Notes under the pieces: model-generated
What the model saw: the letters and a program-made list of their open reading frames with translations, nothing else
What the model was told of the DNA's origin: nothing
Databases searched by the model: none
Shown here: one piece after another, positions 23,771 through 33,532 of the stretch
Position numbering within the stretch: the stretch's first letter is position 1
How the letters are laid out: every line of letters starts with the position of its first letter
Program-made: the position numbers and the translations under genes
NCBI GenBank assembly: GCA_963675135.1
Contig: OY776120.1
Span: 58,462,063 to 58,526,062 of the forward strand
Direction: 5' to 3'
Source of the DNA: Galeopsis tetrahit
Taxonomy: Eukaryota; Streptophyta; Magnoliopsida; Lamiales; Lamiaceae
DNA: 64,000 nt

Positions 23771-24327
23771 TAAAGGAATTCGGCCTACACTGCTCCCCGA
23801 ATCGTGCACCAAGAGTCATACCAATTCGATGGATCTCGCCGGACAATGGAGTGGTCAAAATTAATACGGATGGGGCATCTGCTGGAACACCAGGCACATC
23901 AACAGGGGCGGGAATATTTCGAAACAGCGATGGAGATTACCTGGGGGGCTTTGCAATGCAACTGGGCATTGGATTTGCTTTCGAAGCAGAACTAATAACG
24001 GCGCTAAATGCAATTAAACTTGCGGAGCATCAAGGATGGATGGACATATGGATAGAAAGTGATTCAACATATGTGGTGCACATGCTTATGAACCCACCCG
24101 ACATGAGTGAAATCCCTTAGAAAGCGTATGCGTTATGGCAGCTAATGCTAGATTCAAAACAACGCATGTCCATAAAGGTTTCGCACATCTTTAAAGAAGG
24201 CAACGCAGCGGCGGATTGGATGGCAAGCAAGGCAACATACACATATAAGTGGTGGGAGGATCCACCAACAGACCTGCTGCCTTTTATAATGAAGGATAAA
24301 CATATAGAGTATTACAGATTTAATTGA
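23755..24327 (+). pseudogene. LINE C-terminal plant-type RNase H domain
   Basis: Frame 1, joined to the RT part by a frameshift near 23760. The RNase H signature is readable: 'KINTDGAS' (first Asp), 'FEAELITAL' (Glu), 'WIESDSTYVV' (Asp) and 'GNAAADWMA' (last Asp). All four catalytic acids are therefore present. One stop at 24118 interrupts the domain. RNase H domains acquired at the ORF2 C-terminus are known in a subset of plant L1 LINEs; they would remove template RNA. Ends at TGA 24325-24327. Confidence 0.85.
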
Positions 24328-24355
24328 TTCAATGTATTAGAGGAGTATCCCTTTT

Positions 24356-24399
24356 CCTTGACCGAGGTTTTGCCCTAAGGAGAGTTTTTCTCGGCAAGG
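24356..24399 (+). other. Inverted repeat in the LINE 3' untranslated region
   Basis: CCTTGACCGAG at 24356-24366 pairs with CTCGGCAAGG at 24390-24399, with one bulged base and a 23-nt loop. It lies about 30 bp after the ORF2 stop. Some LINE RTs recognise a 3' stem-loop in their RNA; whether this one does is inference. Confidence 0.45.
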
Positions 24400-24430
24400 T
24401 TTTTAATGGGGCTCCGGCCTCTTGAATGGA

Positions 24431-24895
24431 GTGTATTCATATGGCATTAGGTTTAATTTATATAAGATCCTACTTCATGTCATGTCATTCTGGAACGGAG
24501 GGAATATATATATATATTCGAGTGTTTAATTGTTCTGGGCCCATGGGCTTTTCGTACTAGTATAAATACTTGGTAGTTAGATTGAGTTTGGGTTATTGAG
24601 AGGGTACGACTATCTGCACCTCCAGCCTTGTTAACTGCACTCCCCCTTCTATTTATTAATTTAATAATGATGTAAAAAATCTAAAATACACTTTAAGTAA
24701 AATATCACTACTAAATGCGCGCACCTCCTCTACTAACTACACTCTCCTTTCAACATTTAAACTCTAACCATAATTGCAGCTGCTGCCACCACCACTTTTG
24801 GTGGCCAACTTCATTCAAACAATGTCAAAATTATAGAAATCTCAATTTTTTATTTTAATTTCATCCAAACAGTGTCGAACATATACATTTTCGTC
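24431..24895. other. Non-coding region right of the LINE
   Basis: AT-rich, with a short (TA)n run near 24510 and a single GGAACGGAGGGAAT string that resembles a Stowaway end but has no partner. No coding potential seen. Confidence 0.4.
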
Positions 24896-25018
24896 GATAA
24901 ATTGTTGTCGACGAAAGTGTATATTTTTTACCAACTATTGTCGAAAATTTAAAAATTAAATTTTTTTTCGACAATAGTTGGCCGAGCATATACACTCTCG
25001 TCGACACTGGTTTGTCGA
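24896..25018. repeat. Imperfect long inverted repeat (about 55-60 bp arms)
   Basis: Left arm 24896-24950 and right arm 24957-25018 are imperfect reverse complements. The core CCAACTATTGTCGAAAA pairs perfectly, and an outer block around GTCGACGAAAGTGTATA pairs with two or three mismatches. The loop is short and AT-rich. The transcript would fold into a long hairpin. Confidence 0.7.
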
Positions 25019-25064
25019 AATTATAAAAAAAATTTGAAGAACATACTTGCATCTGTTTTCCTAG

Positions 25065-25290
25065 ATTTGGGAGGGGAAGATGGTGGGCTTGGGCGGGAGA
25101 GAGAGTGAGGAAGGGCAGAGGCAGAAAAAAAAAGAGGAAGTGAGGGGAGGAGACGCAAAAATAAAAAATACGTAGAAAGAGAAAGAGGGAGGGGGAGGGC
25201 GGCGGTAGAGGCAGGAAAAAAAAAGGAGAAACGAAAGGGAAGAGAGAAGACGCATAAAGAGGGAAGAGCGAACAGAGTGTTGGTCCTGAA
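25065..25290. other. Purine-rich tract
   Basis: About 225 bp that is overwhelmingly A and G on the plus strand (CT-rich on minus). Overlapping open frames on the minus strand here are Ser/Phe/Leu/Pro-rich products of this composition and are not genes. It abuts the LTR end of element D. Confidence 0.6.
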
Positions 25291-25297
25291 AGGAGTA

Positions 25298-26946
25298 TGA
25301 CACAAGTGTATGAGGGGGGGGGGGAATGCACTTGTGTATGCAAATCTTTTCAATTTTGATCAAACAGTCTATCAGCAGAGTTGTCCTGGACAACTTCTCT
25401 GAGAATGATAACTTTGTTCAGATAATCAATCTACTAAGTACTGTGAGGTACTTAGTTGAATAACAATCTAATTAAGTTATATGTGCGGAATTATGGTTGG
25501 CCCTTTATGTTTAAACTCCTTTTTAGTTCTGAAACTCTTACTTAACACTTAACAATTTTCAGGGGACTTGTCCCAAATCTGTTTTGCACAAGTTGTGATG
25601 TTTTTATTGTAAAGTTCAGTTTGTGTGCAGTGTATGAATGTGTTATTTGAATGAAATAGCTTGAATGTAAATAACACAAGAAGTTTATAGTAGTTCAGAG
25701 ACTCAAGCTCCTACATCCACTTTCCCTAATTTAACAGGATAATTCCTTCACTTAGAATTAACTTGTTTTATAGTGCTAAGGTGCACTGATCAACCACACT
25801 ACTCCTTAGTGCCTTGATCCCTAGGAATTCAGAGTCCTAGTACTCTCTCAACTCTTGAACTAAACTATTCTTCTCTTGACAGTTCTAGTTCACACACTTC
25901 TACTACAACAACTCTTCTAACTTTCCTTGAAAGGTTTAAGGGTTGATGTTGGTTCCAACTAGGGTGAGATATCCTTTACAATTGAGCTCTGTGTAAGGAT
26001 AGGATATCTCTCTAAGCTTTGAATGATGTACAGTTTAGTTCAGCTTAGATAAAGTGTTTGGAAACTAAGAATGAAGTATTCTTATGTGAGCTTGTAAGCT
26101 TGTATGCTGTAGTTTCCTTGGATTGTAGAATTGTTGGATACTTGAAATGGTCTCCACACTTCAGTATTTATAGAGCAAAGTGAGGTTATGTCTGTTGGAA
26201 AGATAGCCTCAAAATGTCAATATTTGCCTTCTTTAAGTTCTGCAACTTGAGGACAGGTTCTTGAAAGTGACATGTCCTTATTTTGGGAAGTAAACGACTG
26301 GAAGCTTCTTGTCTTGAATTTGATAAACTCTTCCCAATGTCTGACTTGAAGGTTCAGTTAATCAAACATGGACATTACTTCTGATCATTGGTTCCTTGAT
26401 AAGGGTCAACTTTCCTTATCATCAGGACATATCTGCTTATCACTTTCAGCTGATTTGTCCTATCAGCAGTGTTGGCTGGCTCTTCAGTTGAGTTGGCTCT
26501 TTAACTTCACTGATCATTGTTTGATAGCTTCTAAGCATCCATGCTTCCATATCATTGGACTTGACCCCTTCAGCACAGTTGTCTCTTGCCTTAGAACATT
26601 TCTGGTTTAGTGTTCTTGGTCTATTTGATGTGTTCTTCTGAGTTAATCATCAGGGAGGTTGTCTCTTTACTGAGCTGATCTTTTTATCAACACAGTTGGT
26701 CATTTAATATTTCAGCAGTGTTGGGATCAACTTGATTCTGAGTCTTGAGGGGCTTGAGTCTTGTAGTCTTTTAATCTTGTGTTCCCCCTCAGCTTATGCA
26801 TCTAAAGCATCTATGAGCTGCCTAACATGTCAACTTCTTAACTAGCCTGATCTATATGTTTCAACATTCCTGAAACATATTCAACTTTGACTTATCTTAC
26901 TTGGCATATTTTAAGGGGTTTTGGTATCTTAATGAAAATCTCATTT
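25298..26946 (-). repeat. Element D 3' LTR
   Basis: Shares long stretches with the 5' remnant at 30129-30712 (for example GGGGACTTGTCCCAAATCTG) and, in opposite orientation, with C's LTR at 35318. The LTR start (TGTTGGG) is missing: homology begins directly after the ORF3 stop at 26947, so about 7 bp of LTR plus the polypurine tract are deleted. The left boundary near a G-run at 25314-25324 is approximate. Confidence 0.75.
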
Positions 26947-27984
26947 CTACCTTAGTTCCTCAGAATCTGATGGCACATCAACTCCTTCTTCAGCAACCTT
27001 CTCCAATTCTGCTGAAGTGTCAGTTTCCTCTTTTGAGAGGATTTGGGTCTTCTTTGTCTTCACTGCCCTAGCACTTCTCCTAGGCTTTATTTTGGGCTTC
27101 TGCTCCACCTCTTCAGCAGGTTTGGCCACTTGCATCTTCCCATTTTCAGATTTCTTAAAAAGTTTTCTGAACATAATCTTTTGAGCAGGGAGAGGTTTGG
27201 CAAAGGTCTGCATTTTGGAGTAATGGGTGAACCTCTCAATCAGGAGACTTGCCCTTGTGCAATATCTCAGTTTTCCCTCCATCACCACCTTCATGCGAGC
27301 TTTCACCTTGAACTTTGCCTTTTCCTTCATCATTTCCCCCATGATGAAGTCTCTCCAATTGAACTTGATGCCCTTATCACTAGCATAAATCACACCAGCC
27401 ATTATCCTTATTCTTGGCAAGCTTACTTGCTCAAGACTTCCAGTATTGCTGAGAATACTTTTGGTCACCACTTCAAAAAGTGTTAGAAACTCAGGTTTCA
27501 GAGTATTCTTGTGTTGTGTTGATGATAGTGGATCTGGAGTTTTGAGCTATTCTTGAGCAATGTCTTGTTCATGCCCAACACCATAGATTTCAGGATTCCT
27601 TCCCTCTAAAGGCAATCCAAAGGCATCTTCTAAGTCCTCCTCTGAGAACTTGACTGTGTGTGAGCTCTCTTCTTCTTGACCTTCATCAACATAGGTCAAT
27701 CTTGTAGAAACTGCTCCTCTAGTTGCTTTACCTTTCCATTTCAGAAAGGCAAAGAACTCAGCCATGTACTGCTCAAGGCATGAGCTTAGCTTGTTTTCCA
27801 TGAATTTCTGCAAGTCTGCTCTCCTTAGCCATCTTAGTGTTGGAGTAACTTCTGAAAGTTCAATCTCAAAGGAAATGATTGGTTCAAATGTGAGGTTGTT
27901 TTTGTGGCTAAGGTAGGTGAAATCAATGTCTAACTTCTCATTAGAGAAGTCAACAAGCTTGTCTTGTCTGATCTTAGGAGCCAT
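26947..27984 (-). pseudogene. Element D ORF3, N-terminal part
   Basis: ATG at 27984 in the good context TCATCAATGGCTCC after a pyrimidine-rich leader. 145 codons reach a stop at 27550, and the reading continues in the same region (27471-26947). The sequence 'LSNTGSLEQVSLPRIRIMAG' lines up with the B ORF3 segment around 'GSYDSVTLQKARVMAATY' (12790-12840), and the surroundings are similar in spacing. A Lys/Arg-rich stretch ('KPKIKPRRSARAVKTKK') and acidic tail follow. The stop TAG at 26947 lies right at the LTR, so the middle and C-terminal domains seen in A and B are deleted. Function unknown. Confidence 0.65.
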
Positions 27985-28440
27985 TGATGAACTGTAAGAA
28001 AGCTTGAAGGTTTTGAAAAATCCGGTTAGGGTTTGAGAGTTGAAAGAATGCGTGGGGAAGAATGAAAGGGTTTGGGCTTCTTAAGACTTGAGTATATTCC
28101 AAAAGGAATGTATGTCATTGAGTTGGTGAGTCTTAAGGCAATTCAACAGTTGGTAATGAGGAAATCAAACATTGGATGGCTAGGATTAATTCAGAGGAGT
28201 TGGCCTAGGCTGAACATACCTTGGAACACCTCTCAGAATGTTATCCAGTTGAGTTGCCCTTCCATTGGGTCTACTCTGCTGAACACCATTCCTCTTGTAT
28301 TCAGAGACTTTGGCAATTTCCTTAAGTGTGGGCCTTGTTCTCTAAAATACTTGAGTGGGCACCTCATTCATTTTGCCCTTTCTTTTGTTTAGTGGCTGAG
28401 TTAATTCATTTTCAGCTTGTTGTGCCACTGACTTAACAAA
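27985..28440 (-). other. Element D spacer between gag and ORF3
   Basis: Contains the ORF3 leader (27985-28080, minus strand) and about 350 bp with no recognised coding sequence. This is where pol should lie. The open frame on the plus strand here has no family resemblance. Confidence 0.5.
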
Positions 28441-29980
28441 GATTTTCTTAGTGTTACTTGTTGAAGCAACACTAAGACATGGTGAAGATTATAATGAATC
28501 ATATCCCAATCCACTCTTTTGAGCCATAGGTCTTTGGAAGCTTTGAATTTCTTCTATTGCTTTAGAGATTTATTCATTGCAGAAATCTTATTTTTCAGAC
28601 TCTCTTCACTTGATTTAAAAACATCATATTCATGTGAGAGGTTTTCAAATTTAACTTGAAGAATTTTAAGTTCAAAATCCTTTCTCTTCTAAATAAGCAG
28701 TTGCTCATCAATCTGCTTTTGTTGGTCAACTATCTTGAGGGAAGTTTCATCAAGTTCTCTCAGGAGTTATTGATATAACTCAGTAGACTTGACATCAACT
28801 ACATATTCAGCTTGAGAAGTCTTTGCAAGTTCAAAACTTAGTATTTCATTTTCTCTCACACAGTTATCATGAAGTTCTTGTAGCCTAGTGAAGTCTTCCA
28901 TCAACTTTCCAAGGGATAGTTTCAGGTTGACATCACTAGTTTCCAAAGAGTGATTAGATGATGAACTAGATGTAGAAGATACCTCATCATCTTCTATGGC
29001 AATGTTGCACACACCATCATCATCAATGTTAGAGAAAAAACCATCATCCGAAGAGTTGAAGATTTCATCACTTTGAGACTCATCACCAGCCATCATGGAT
29101 ATTCTGTTGGTGAATCTTCTGTCTCTTTTGGCTTGCCTCTCCTTTCTCTCCTTAGAGTTGGGCTTAGGGCAATCATACTGAAAGTGTCCCTTCTTTTGTC
29201 AGTTATAGCACAGTTCTTCATCATCATCTTTCTTTGACTCATCTTTTCTTCTAGATGATGAAGGTTCAGCTCTGTTGGACTTTCTCCTGTCAGAGTACTT
29301 GTCCTCTAATTTTCTTTCTTCAGGACTTTTGTCTTCAGGCTTGGCTTCATGAGAGTTGTACCTTCTCCTGACCTTGTTGTCTTGGTAGAACTTTTTGTAT
29401 CTACCAAATCTAGAGTTGAGTTTTTCAACCCTTCTAGCCATGAGGGCTAGCTCTACCTTTCTTTCAGCCTTAGAGACTGACTTTGATGATGTTGGAGTGG
29501 ACTACATTTCTGGTTCAGCAGCTTTGGCTTTGAATGCCACTCCTTTGGTTGGTAAGGAAGGTTCTTCAGTAGGCTTTCATCTGTTGAGATCAAACTCATA
29601 AGCTTTGAGTTCTGAGAAGACTTGTTGCATGGGCATATGATCCTTAGTGTTCTGCATCATTACAGAATACACATCCCACTTTCGAGTGAGACTTCTTAGA
29701 ATTTTGAGTGCAATTTCCCTCTTGGAGTAAACCTTGCCCAATGAGTTGATCTCATTCATTATATCAGTGAATCTACCAACAAATTTGTCAATGGGCTCTT
29801 CTGACTCCATTGTGAATTGTTCAAATTTCTACACAACCACTTGGAGCTTATTCTCAATTGAGAACATGGGTAGCTTATGGTGAGATATGTGGTTGGCTGG
29901 ATCTGGAGCCATATTGTTGATGGTCTCCACTACATCTCCAGGAACTGCAGCATTGTTTTGTTGTTGTTGTTCCTTGCCAT
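28441..29980 (-). pseudogene. Element D gag, broken
   Basis: Minus strand. 'ETINNMAPDPANH' (about 29920) matches the gag start region of B ('MVQNTAALDPYK'). The capsid part then skips ahead to 'FEQFTMESEEPIDKFVGRF' (29830-29760), so an internal segment is deleted. 'SLGKVYSKREIALKILRSL' and 'VFSELKAYEFDL' follow. The zinc knuckle CYN-stop-QKKGHFQYDC (29217-29170) has its second Cys replaced by a stop. The Ser/Asp-rich and coiled-coil C-terminal extension (29096-28440) parallels that of B. Several stops and frame changes make it non-functional. Confidence 0.8.
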
Positions 29981-30128
29981 ATCTCAGATAAAAGGGGTTA
30001 GATCACAGAGTGTTAAGATTTCAGAAAGATCAGTTCAGTGACAACACTAAAATTTGGTTTTGAAAATCAAAATGGATTTTCAGAAGTTGTGATGTTTTTC
30101 TGAGTTAATCAAAATCAAATTTGGTTTT

Positions 30129-30712
30129 AGGGGACTTGTCCCAAATCTGTTTTGCACAAGTTGTGATGTTTTTCTTGTAAAGTTCAGTTTGTGTGCACTG
30201 TATGAATGTGTTATTTGAATGAAATAGCTTGAATGTAAATAACACAAGAAGTTTATAATGGTTCAGAGACTCAAACTCCTACATCCACTTTCCCTAATTT
30301 AACAGGATAATTCCTTCACTTAGAATTAGTTTGTTTTATAGTGCCAAGGTGCACTGATCAACCACACTACTCCTTAGTGCCTTGATCCCTAGGAATTCAG
30401 AGTCCTAGTACTCTCTCAACTCTTGAACTAAACTATTCTTCTCTTGACAGTTCTAGTTCGCACACTTCTACTACAACAACTCCTCTAACTTTGCTTGAAA
30501 GGTTTAAGGGTTGATGTTGGTTCCAACTAGGGTGAGATATCCTTTACAATGGAGCTATGTGTAAAGATAGGATATCTCTCTAAGCTTTGAATGATGTACA
30601 GTTTGGTACAACTTAGATGAAGTGTTTGGAAACTAAGAATGAAGTATTCTTATGTGAGCTTGTAAGCTTGTATACTGTAGTTTCCTTGGATTGTAGAATT
30701 GTCGGATACTTC
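30129..30712 (-). repeat. Element D 5' LTR remnant
   Basis: About 95% identical by eye to 25561-26145. It begins and ends inside the LTR. At 30712 the homology stops abruptly within GGATACTT, and FAR1-like coding sequence starts. Confidence 0.75.
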
Positions 30713-30925
30713 AAAATTGATGATGGTGGTGAAAATAATATACAAATAAATGTAAGTAGTCATGAGGTTTCACATGTTGTTCAGGACCCACATCACGTGC
30801 GTACTAAAGGATGTGGCAAACCACTTAAATCATCAAAGGAGATAGCAATGACACAAAGCAGTAGGACATGTAGTGTTTGCAGTCAAAACGGCCATGTTAA
30901 ACGAACATGTCCTGATCTCGACTAA
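30713..30925 (+). pseudogene. C-terminal fragment of a FAR1-related (FRS/FHY3-type) protein
   Basis: About 70 codons ending in TAA, fused at the left to a broken LTR. Readable motifs are 'VVQDPHHVRTKGCGKPLKSS', a linker, and a CCHC-type knuckle 'CSVCSQNGHVKRTCP'. A DP..V.TKG.G stretch followed by C-x2-C..H..C and 'RTCP' or 'RNCP' ends many plant FAR1-RELATED SEQUENCE proteins, which descend from Mutator-like transposases and act as transcription factors. The N-terminal DNA-binding, MULE and SWIM domains are absent, so this is a fragment. It could also be the end of a MULE transposase or an FRS-like TE gene. It is the only non-LTR, non-LINE coding fragment of clear family in the window. Confidence 0.6.
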
Positions 30926-32266
30926 AATAAACCAACATGCCCCGATCTACACACTACGTACCTTATTTATTTATATTTTTTATTTTTCTTTGTTTATTTT
31001 TTAAGTTAACGCAACTATCATGATTTGTAATAGGTCACAGTTACATGAATCATTCATGTCAGAACGGCAGTACGTAGGGAACAGCTGGACGAGTATCAAC
31101 TTTACGGAGCATGTTACTGTCAATTTGTATCTTATTTATGTTTCTTTGAATGTTGCGTATTAAATTGAGTTTTGTAGTTGCTCTATATTTCTTTCACACA
31201 CTTGTCAACATTTATTCGGTGTTTCTTTGAATGTTGCGTATTAAATTGAGTTTTTTTGTTTCTCTATAAATCAAAGTATTCAGAATTTTCTCATATCACA
31301 GTATCAACTCTGTAATCATATCCATTGTAGCAGAGCTTGTAAATAATTGAAGATACCATACACATTCATTCTACGCCTGTAAAACATATGCATAAGTAAA
31401 GTTTTCCCAAAAAAAAAAAAAAATTACATAACAATAGAAATGAAAGTATGACCCGTCAAAAAAAAAAAAGGTATGAAAATCCCAATGAAAGCAAAGTAAA
31501 AAATGAATAAGCCGACTCAAGTACACTCAATTCCAATGGGATATGTACAAGTATCACTCCCAATGAAAAAAAAATTGTTAATAATTTTACGTAGATTTTT
31601 GTGCTAGAAAACATTAAAAAAAATGGAGAGAGTATAAAAATGGGATATGTACGTAGAGTTAATAAATTTATCATTTTTAAAACAACAATTAAATAAACAA
31701 AAGAAGCCAAAATTGAAAAATCAGGCTGGGACCGAAATATTAAAATATTAAAACTAGAAGAATATGCGTATTTTTTAATTTGTAAATGGAAATATTTTAT
31801 TCCTATTTACATGGAAATATAATTTAATATAGGATAAAAGATAAGGAAAGATTTTATTTATGGAAAATATACAAAATAAATAAATAATCTAAAATTGCAT
31901 AATACAATAATATGATATGGCATGCCACGTAAGCGGTGGGCACAAAAAATAGTGCCCACCGGTGGGCATTATAACATTCCCGTCATATTCATACCCAAAC
32001 TGCAAAAAACACAAATCACGATGAAAACGACGATAAAAAACCACATCAAAGATTGTCAATCGTGGTAGACGCCGGTGAACAAACAAATTAACAAAACCTA
32101 GCACAAATCAACAAACATGGTCTATTTCAACATTTCAATTAATAAACCAGAAAAATATGTATTTTTCTTGCATAATTTTGCAGGTCTCTACTTTGTATTA
32201 GTTTAGTTCGACAAATTATGAATGTGTTTTCTCATGTAATTTATGTAGAAAAAAATAGTAAAAGAA
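30926..32266. other. Non-coding region with a short tandem repeat and a perfect hairpin
   Basis: AT-rich. A block starting TGTTTCTTTGAATGTTGCGT occurs at 31139 and again at 31220 (81-bp period, about 1.5 copies). GGTGGGCAC (31935-31943) and GTGCCCACC (31952-31960) form a perfect 9-bp stem. No gene is recognised. Confidence 0.5.
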
Positions 32267-32275
32267 TAACATTTA

Positions 32276-33523
32276 GGGAGGGGATATCAACACCCCAAAT
32301 ACTGTTATTCACACCCCAATTGTTATCCACACCCCATTAAAATTTAAAAATCAATTTAAAATACTAAACACACCCCATTCTTTTCCTATAATACCCTTAT
32401 TTATTCAAAATCTCATTCTCCATTCAAAATATCCTATTCTTACTAAACACACCCCATTAACCCTTTCCCCTTTATCAACAAAATCCAAAAAAAAATACGG
32501 TAAATTTTTTGAAAAGGAAGTGACAATCGAACACTATTTTTCTAATTGTTAAATACATTGTAAAATGATTGTATAAAAAGTTGAGTTTGATATGCTAAAA
32601 TGGTGTTTTGAGTCTCGTTTTTGCGCCATTTTACTGTTGTTCGTGCTACTGTAATGGAGGTGTTCGGTCAGATTCGTGGCCGCGCACTCCTTGTTGCGCA
32701 CGGCTGCAACGGCCGCACAACTAAGGAAATGCACGTCCGAAAATGGCCGAACACAGCGTATTTGCACGGCCGTATATATGGCCGAACGCTACCAATTAAC
32801 TACTCTTTGTTAATTGTTGATGTTAATCTGCGTAAAAATATTATCACCAACTAAACCAATTGTTTGTCACTAACCTAATTATATATATATGTGTGTGAGC
32901 AAACCAAACAAAAACCAGTAGTTGTTGATATTGAACAAAACCATGCTTCTGAAAACAACATCCAAGAATTTTGGAAAATTGCGTTCGGCCGGAAATGGCC
33001 GTACATACAATGATACGTTCGGCTATTCCGGCCGTACATACAGTGTTGTGTTCGGCCATTCCGGCCGTACATACAGTGTTGTGTTCGGCCACGATTCTGG
33101 CCGAACACATCGGCGACTGGTATAGCAAAAAAATGAATATGGTGTAAAAAAATGTATGAAAAAAGTGTAAAAAATATTAAATATATTTATATTAATGTTC
33201 TCCATCACGTTTTCTTCTCTTCTTCCATAATCATGTTTGTTGTGATTATTTCATCATATGGAGGATTTATGATGATAGAGTTTATGTATAAAGGAAGAGT
33301 TTTAAGAATAGAGTAATTTTTTTTTTATGTAAAAGTAAAAATAGTTGAATGAGGGTTAAATGAGATAGAGTTTAAGAATGGGGTGTGATTATAATTATTA
33401 AGGAGTGTTTATAAATTTTTTAAAAAATTAAAAGGATATTTTAGTAAATTTAATTATGTCTATTTTTGTCTAAATAAATATGGGGTATGAATAACACTAT
33501 TTGGGGTGTTGATAGCCCCTCCC
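32276..33523. mobile_element. Mutator-like non-autonomous element (9-bp TSD)
   Basis: A 1248-bp element flanked by a perfect 9-bp duplication TAACATTTA (32267-32275 and 33524-33532). Its terminal inverted repeats are about 43 bp long and begin GGGAGGGG; the two ends differ at only three positions over that length, and weaker similarity extends further inward. A 9-bp duplication with long inverted repeats is the Mutator signature. No transposase is encoded. The core is CpG-rich, unlike its surroundings, and contains a tandem array at 32983-33116. Confidence 0.88.
32983..33116. repeat. CpG-rich 33-34-bp tandem array inside the Mutator-like element
   Basis: Four units start at 32983, 33017, 33050 and 33083. 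Each opens GTTCGGC and contains a GGCCGTACATAC-type or GGCCGAACAC core. Related GGCCG/CGGCC words also occur at 32660-32790 in the same element. Confidence 0.75.
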
Positions 33524-33532
33524 TAACATTTA

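Larger units (their letters stand above)
19190..24430 (+). mobile_element. 5'-truncated L1-type LINE with RNase H domain, split by hAT
   Basis: Homology starts within the endonuclease domain ('LLGDFNAVIG'), so ORF1 and the N-terminal endonuclease half are missing. Such 5' truncation is usual for target-primed reverse transcription. Endonuclease, RT, zf-RVT and a plant-type RNase H follow in order on the plus strand. The copy is interrupted by a 1391-bp hAT element at 20094. The 3' untranslated region contains an inverted repeat (24356-24399). No poly(A) tail is visible, so the right end is approximate. Confidence 0.85.
25298..30712 (-). mobile_element. Element D: Sirevirus-like copia retrotransposon lacking pol
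   Basis: Read on the minus strand: a 5' LTR remnant (30712-30129), gag (about 29980-28440), a short non-coding stretch, ORF3 N-terminal part (27984-26947) and a 3' LTR (26946 to about 25298). No protease, integrase, RT or RNase H is found between gag and ORF3. The primer site and the outer ends of the 5' LTR are lost, and the 3' LTR lacks its first bases and the polypurine tract. The LTR family is the same as, or close to, that of element C. Target duplications could not be identified because both ends are damaged. Confidence 0.75.

Noticed and set aside
24490..24510. GGAACGGAGGGAAT as a Stowaway MITE end
   Set aside because: No opposite end with CTCCCTCCGT and no TA-bounded element could be found.
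24861..25393. Three overlapping minus-strand open frames rich in Ser, Phe, Leu and Pro
   Set aside because: They follow from the purine-rich plus strand; there is no family resemblance, and the frames run into D's LTR.
26368..26610. 80-codon plus-strand open frame
   Set aside because: Lies within D's LTR; no start context or family match.
32621..33208. Short open frames on both strands within the Mutator-like element
   Set aside because: They are translations of the 33-34-bp tandem array and differ in frame by unit; no transposase motif.
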